NCBI GenBank assembly: GCA_019022495.1
Contig: JAFEKR010000001.1
Coordinates: forward strand, 1,426,001 to 1,490,000
DNA from: Epichloe hybrida
Taxonomy: Eukaryota; Ascomycota; Sordariomycetes; Hypocreales; Clavicipitaceae
DNA length: 64,000 bases
Direction: 5' to 3'
The position numbers were made by a program, and so were the translations under genes. Below are positions 59,049 through 64,000 of this stretch, piece by piece. Position 1 is the stretch's first letter. Every line of letters begins with the position of its first letter. The notes beneath the pieces are model-generated. The model worked only from the letters and a program-made list of their open reading frames with translations, made no database searches and was not told the DNA's origin.

Positions 59049-60168
59049 TTAGTCAAAGATTGACAGTTTGCTGGTTTGGAAATACTGGCGGAATGGAATT
59101 AGAATTCGTGTCATGCACAACAAGTGATTCTCCTCGGCCCCGTCAACTTACATTTGTAGGCTGGTTAAATCTCAAGTTCAGATCCATTTCGGCGATTCTG
59201 TCCATATCTTGTTGGTCCAAAATGAAGTCGGCACTGTCAAGGTTCTGGGTCATAACGCTAGGGCGAGAGGTCTTGGGGATGACGGCCAGACCCTGCTGAC
59301 TTGCCCATCTCAAAAGAACCTGAGCCGGGGTCTTGTTGTGCTTGGTGGCCATGGAGATGATGGCGTCGTGCTCCATCAGTGGTGCCACATTCTTGGCCCG
59401 GTCCATGCCGAGCTCAATGAACCCTGTTGGACCAAATGACGAATAGGCTGTAACAGCGATTCCCTCTTCTTTTGCCAGGCTGACCAGGTTGCGCTGTTGC
59501 AGGTAGGGATGCAACTCGATCTGCAGGGTGGCAGGTCGGATCCTGGCATACTTGAGCAAATCATAGATGCCCTGAGCCTGGTAATTGGAGATGCCGATAC
59601 TTTTGGTCAAGCCCCCATCAACCAGCATCTCCATGGCCTCCCAGGTCTGCTGGTTGGTGGTTTTGCTCCACCGAACCTCACACTTGCCATCGTAGAACCA
59701 GCCGGGAGGATAGCGCACTGAAGGGTCTACATATTCGAGGGCAACGGGGAAGTGGATGAGGAACAGGTCGAAGTAATCGACTTGCCAGTCTGCGAGCTGT
59801 CGGCGACAGATGGGCTCGACCTTTTCCTTGTCATGGAAAGTCTGCCAGAGCTTCGAGACGATGAAGAGATCCTCTCGCTTGACGATGCTTTCCTTGATAG
59901 CTCTCGCCACGCCTTCTCCGCACTCCTTCTCGTTACCATAGTCTGGCCAAGGGCGGTTTTCTAGTCAGCCAGAGTTTGCGTTTGCTTGGAACGCAACCTC
60001 CCTTCATTCCATTTCATCAAACATACCACAAGCTCCGTCAAAGAGACGATACCCAGCCTTGATCGCATTGTACACGGTATCAGCGCAAGTAGCCTTGTCG
60101 ACTTTCCACAAGCCGAAGCCCACCTGGGGCATCTCATAGCCGCTGTTGAGCTCAATAGAAGGAGCCAT
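59049..60168 (-). CDS. xyl1: D-xylose reductase, NAD(P)H-dependent aldo-keto reductase, 322 aa
   Basis: Minus-strand exons: 60168-60027, 59942-59152, 59084-59049. Splicing restores [16 protein letters not shown] and, at the end, [18 protein letters not shown]. The (beta/alpha)8 barrel carries the AKR tetrad Asp44, Tyr49, Lys78 and His111 (in LFDGACDYG, IVSKLW, LIHFP). Length and sequence match fungal AKR2D xylose reductases, which turn xylose into xylitol as the first step of pentose use and also reduce L-arabinose. The cofactor loop reads [13 protein letters not shown]. An acceptor nearer to the first donor (CTGACTAG) would break the frame, so the CCAG at 59943 is used. The gene is likely induced by pentoses, though I see no proven XlnR site. 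Confidence 0.94.
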
Positions 60169-60709
60169 GTTTTTTTTCGACACACAAAGGCGAAGACGAT
60201 CTGTTCCGCAAAAAGTTGTGCACTGTATGGGCAACAGAGACAATGAGAAGCAATGACGGGTTGAAGTGGACAGGCATCCATGAGCAGCGGCCAGGACAGG
60301 ACTATTTATACATGAATTTTATCCTCCTTTCCCGGAGGCCAAAGGCAATGAAATCGCTTCAGGAAATGGGCCTGTCTTCCCCATTGGCGAGGTTCGTCTT
60401 CCCTCCCCCCCCCTTCTCTCTCTCTTTCTCTCTCTCGCGTGTCTCGCGTCCGGGAGCCTCTTCTTCAAATCGCCTACTACCAGCAGCCATCGATCGGGCT
60501 TACCTCACCTCAGGGCCATTTTGCATTTTATTAGCCTGCCCACGCTTCTTCCAAATATTAGAGAAGGGGTGAGTGTTAGGGGGGGGTCGGTTTCGTCTGG
60601 TGTACCTGGCATGGTAGCGTGACTTCTTGTACTTTTCTTACATTCATCACGGAGTACGAGAACAAAGCGATGTATCCTCACAGAACAACCACTGGGTTCC
60701 TACTCCGCT

Positions 60710-60718
60710 TACTCCGTA
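60710..60718 (-). repeat. TACGGAGTA motif copy 6
   Basis: Present as TACTCCGTA, preceded by the near-copy TACTCCGCT; upstream of xylose reductase. Confidence 0.7.
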
Positions 60719-60945
60719 GATATTACTGTGTCTCCCTCTATTATTCTCCACGTCAATGATTCGGAGCGAGCTACGCCTTTTATTAGCCTAATTACGAACT
60801 TGGGCCGACAGACCCGACCCCCGCGCGGCTAAACTGTCAAGGAGGGACAGGAGGGTCTTTCATGTTATCCGCCCGAATGGGAATTGAGTATTCGCGATAT
60901 GTAATCCGTAGGGGTCCGATTCTTTACATAATCGTACTACGTGCG

Positions 60946-60954
60946 TACGGAGTA
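60946..60954 (+). repeat. TACGGAGTA motif copy 7
   Basis: Intergenic, 236 bp from copy 6, in inverted orientation to it. Confidence 0.7.
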
Positions 60955-61580
60955 CATACTTCTTCACGACAAGAGATACTAACTTGGTAATATGCCCGCT
61001 TTGTGCCTCGAGAGTTTGACAGCAGAAGAAGTGGTGCGACGTCAATCGCCAAAACAAGCTTACACAAACCCCGTAGCAAACGCAATACAATCATCAAATC
61101 AGCCATCCGGTCGGAAATTGGGGAGACGGTGAGTTTTTGAAAGTTAATAGGCACCTTCCGTGGCGTTCAATAGCCCGAGTTATCCTCCGCGTTCCGCTCC
61201 AACAGCTGCAAGCCCAGGGGGGGGCATAGCGCGCAATAATTTGTAGGGGCATTTCCACATTAAGATGGGGAGGATGCCTATTTTTAACCCATCCAACGTT
61301 TGATCTAACCCCTATTATCTACATGTAGGTCTATTACTAGTCCGTAAGTCGGCTGATTATATACATAGCTGTTAGAGGGGGACCTGCCAGCTGTATGAAA
61401 CAAAAGGGGTTTGGTGTCTATAATAAGCATGACGCGCATATAATAATTCCTCAAAAAGTCCAATCAATCGATATGACCCGAAATAGTCGGTACCCTTGCA
61501 CCGACAATCCTCTTCCAGACGAGACGCAACATCCATCTTGCCACTCACGATCCCCTATTGCTTTCCACTCTTGGAAATCC

Positions 61581-62890
61581 TCATGTTTGACTGTTAGCAT
61601 TAGTATACTGACACTGACACGTCCCAGGACCTGCGGCAACATCAGCAATCACATGGTCCATAGCATCTCTGCACATGGGTTGTCCGATGGTCGAGTCCAG
61701 CGATTGAACAATCCGCACATCCCCTGGCCAAGCGGAATACTTGGCATGGTGCTTGGGGGGGTTGAACAGCGTGGTGCCGCGCTTCCGCGTGTACAGAGTG
61801 GCTTGGAACGCAGTGTCGACATATGTGCATTTCGCAGCGCGATTCGTGGGCGAACCAGCATCAGACGGTGTGACAGTTTTGTTCATGGAAAATGAGAATT
61901 CAAGTCTCTCCGTTGGCTTGCTGTAATCCCGAATTCTCATGCTGACGTTTTTGAAGTCCGGCGCGAAGGGGTTCTCATTCGAAGTGATGGCATACGTATA
62001 AGAGTTGAGTTGCGTAATGTCCCAGTAGAAAGTGGTTGAGTCGCCAGGCCGCATGGGGTCACATCTCCAAGTGGTATTCTTAGAGGTGCATCCTGCCTCG
62101 GTTTTCTGCAACGATGTTTTGAAAGAGAACGCTCCAGCAGGAAAGGGCATGCCGGAAGGGTCGTCGCCGTCATCTGCCTGACTGCCTTGCGTCGATACTC
62201 TACAAGATATGGTCAATCAAGCCGTCCATACATGTACTCTGTGTGGGCAGCATCAATTTTTTTTTTTTTTTCCTTCTTTTTTGGACAAACTCACTTATTT
62301 CTCAGGCCCACAGGCAGCGCAATAGCCAGTGTCACAATTATGACAAGAGTAACAATGCCCACAATCACCAGAAACCGCCGAGAACGGTTTCGGTGATTGA
62401 ACCATTGTTTCTCGTCCGGGTCGCCAGCGTCTGGCGCGGGAACACTCTCATCTCTGTGAAGCTCTCCTGTTGAATCCACCTTGTACGAGGGTAACATGTG
62501 TCCCGTGCTTGTGATAGTACTTGCTGGTGATGGCGGTTCATAGGAAGCTCGATGATCCAAGTTCATCGGTGATAGCATGTACGAGGGTAACATGTGTCCC
62601 GTGCTTGCGATGGTACTTGCTGGTGATGGCGGTTCAAAGGAAGCTCGATGGTCCAAGTTCATCGGTGGTAGCATGCTGCGCCGAGCATTCTTCATTGGTA
62701 CTCGAAGCGGGATTCTAGGAATAGCCCCAGGGTTGTAGACATTATCTTTATATTCCTTAGCGAAGTGCCGGTAAGGCGGCGAGGTCGCGGCGGATGGAGA
62801 AGCCGCTGACGAGACCTCTCCAGGCTCATAGGCACCGGGGGTGATGGAGTCGACGGGACTTTTCTCATCCATGTTGTGACGATAGCCCAT
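61581..62890 (-). CDS. Single-pass membrane protein with extracellular domain (DUF7820-like), 404 aa
   Basis: Minus-strand exons 62890-62295 and 62199-61581, donor GTGAGT, acceptor CTTGTAG; the join reads LRNK-VSTQGSQ. Residues 1-175 are Pro/Ser-rich cytosolic sequence with two 32-residue tandem repeats (MNLDHRAS..EPPSPAST). A basic NHRNRSRR precedes one membrane span (about 176-195, FLVIVGIVTLVIIVTLAIAL). The rest is a predicted outer domain with paired Cys, several N-glycosylation sites (NTT, NVS, NKT), and pieces such as FSFKTSLQKTEAGC, TTFYWDI, ENPFAPDFKNVS and ERLEFSFSMNKTV. This layout fits an uncharacterised fungal family I believe is DUF7820; that name is from memory. Function unknown. 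ATG at 62872 is an alternative start. Confidence 0.8.
62483..62674 (-). repeat. Two-copy 96-bp minisatellite in coding sequence
   Basis: Copies 62483-62578 and 62579-62674 differ at about five sites. The unit is 32 codons, so copy-number change keeps the frame. Confidence 0.85.
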
Positions 62891-64000
62891 CCTGTATTAT
62901 ACTGACGAAAGAAGGCACAGGTCTACAACAAGCAAGCCAAAAGGCTGCACTGCAACTCAATTCGGTCCGTTGGGGGGGGGTGGTTCCAACGCTATACTTT
63001 CCACGCAGCTTTCGTGGTGTCTCCAACAGAGAATATCTTCCGTGAATAATTAGTTGATAAAGAATGTAAAGAGAAGAGAAGTGAGGAAATTGGACGAAGC
63101 CCATTGAACTGGGAAAAACGCTGTGGATTATCTTTAACCAGACCGTTGACTTACTTGTAGGCAAATCTCGCTCACCTCCCCCTCGCGCCACTACCACGTC
63201 GTTACTTATTACTAGCGCATCCTCGTCCGCGTCCGTCCGCGTCCAGGCACAACAGAAATAGAGATAAAGAAGCATCTACGAGACAAGAGATATTATCATG
63301 ATGCGTCAAGAGGACGCGCATAAGAAGAAAGCATAGCAAGGGACAAAAAGCAAGCGGGCAAAGTGGTGCTTGCTGGTGTAAAATGCAAGACATGATAGTG
63401 AAGTGTCTCCCTTCTTTGCGATTTGCAGTTCACGCTAGCTCGGGCCAGGCCTTGGTGTCTCAGGAGTCAGGAAGCAAAGCGAAGCAAAGGAGATGAGAAC
63501 AGGTGGGATGGGAGAGACGGCATGTGTCCGCCCGACGATGGAAGGATGGAATTCACTTAATGCTGAATGAGAAAAAGTGACAGGGAAAAGCGGGCAGGAA
63601 AACAGGAAACAGCAGGGAATGAATGGAAGCCTCGTCTGAATTTCCCTACTTGAACTAATTAATAACGACCTCGGCGTTCTTTTCCAAAATCAGCAATCAG
63701 CTGGGCCAGAGAGATCAAGGTCGAATTATAAACGAAGACAGACATGGACGGAATCAAAACGATGAGATGCTTTTTTCGGGGAACATGTTGTACATGATTT
63801 TGGGAGTCCAAGAGCAGCGCAATTTTGAGCACCTTCATCCCTCCTCGCGCAGCTTATCCACCTTTTTTTTTTGTTTTTTTTTGTTTTTTTTTTTACACCA
63901 ACGAACCTCGTCTAGATATGTACCTAGGTACTCGAAGCGCTTCATACAATCAATTACAACCCTTGTACTCCCTACCAGACCGCAACATTCCCAAGCCCCT
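62891..64000. other. Upstream region to window end, no gene seen
   Basis: Promoter and leader of the membrane-protein gene, then 1 kb without a supported frame. T-rich stretch with single G interruptions at 63861-63895. Confidence 0.4.

Larger units (their letters stand above)
60169..61580. other. Long intergenic region, 1.4 kb
   Basis: Promoter of xylose reductase and 3' side of the membrane-protein gene. Holds a CT microsatellite (about 60412-60438), TACTCCGTA at 60710, TACGGAGTA at 60946 and a close variant at 60648. No gene is supported. Confidence 0.45.

Noticed and set aside
60412..60438. CT repeat as a functional element
   Set aside because: Simple pyrimidine stretches are common in fungal leaders; nothing singles it out.

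Overview
The window is nuclear DNA of a filamentous ascomycete, most likely a sordariomycete close to Hypocreales. The signs are short introns (about 50 to 120 bases) with GTAAGT-type donors, CTAAC-type branch sites and CAG/TAG acceptors; families typical of Pezizomycotina (short-form myosin-I with an acidic DDW tail, RIC8, RIF1, class II DAHP synthase, xylose reductase); and blocks of almost pure A+T in which CA/TG dinucleotides have nearly vanished, the mark of repeat-induced point mutation (RIP). I cannot name the species.

Layout. 1-4,694: end of a BCD1-like snoRNP assembly factor, a 94-residue Ser-rich orphan (+), and a two-intron RPEL-repeat protein (-) that lies head to head with myosin-I. 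4,695-13,711: myosin-I (+), DHHC palmitoyltransferase PFA4 (-), a GT90/CAP10-type glycosyltransferase with membrane spans (+). 16,134-23,946: a protein joining half a Zn2Cys6 motif to a caspase-like fold without the nucleophile (+), a relic coding fragment (-), a BRCT protein whose last intron-exon junction is duplicated in tandem (+), and HYPK (-). 24,149-25,532: a RIP-destroyed Tc1/mariner transposon with both ends recognisable. 26,089-31,934: class II DAHP synthase (+), glucose-6-phosphate 1-epimerase carrying a MITE in its first intron (-), sugar transporter (-). 34,339-50,451: RIF1 (-), RIC8 (+), GNAT acetyltransferase (-), ribosomal protein eL20 (-) divergent from CSN12 (+), and a BTB protein (-). 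51,039-55,600: a second, 4.56-kb RIP-destroyed element with terminal inverted repeats. 57,457-62,890: SDS22 (+), D-xylose reductase (-), a single-pass membrane protein with an internal repeat (-).

The genes are mostly housekeeping and do not form one pathway or a secondary-metabolite cluster. Functional echoes exist: myosin-I beside a putative actin-binding RPEL protein, and two protein phosphatase 1 partners (RIF1 with docking motifs, SDS22). Coordinates of spliced genes span start to stop codon, introns included; exon limits are in each entry and were worked out by hand from splice signals and frame continuity.

The observations I rate highest are the Zn-half-finger/pseudocaspase protein, the exact 202-bp tandem duplication that copies a splice acceptor in the BRCT gene, a possible 4-base start-codon exon in eL20, and a 9-mer (TACGGAGTA) repeated seven times, always between genes.
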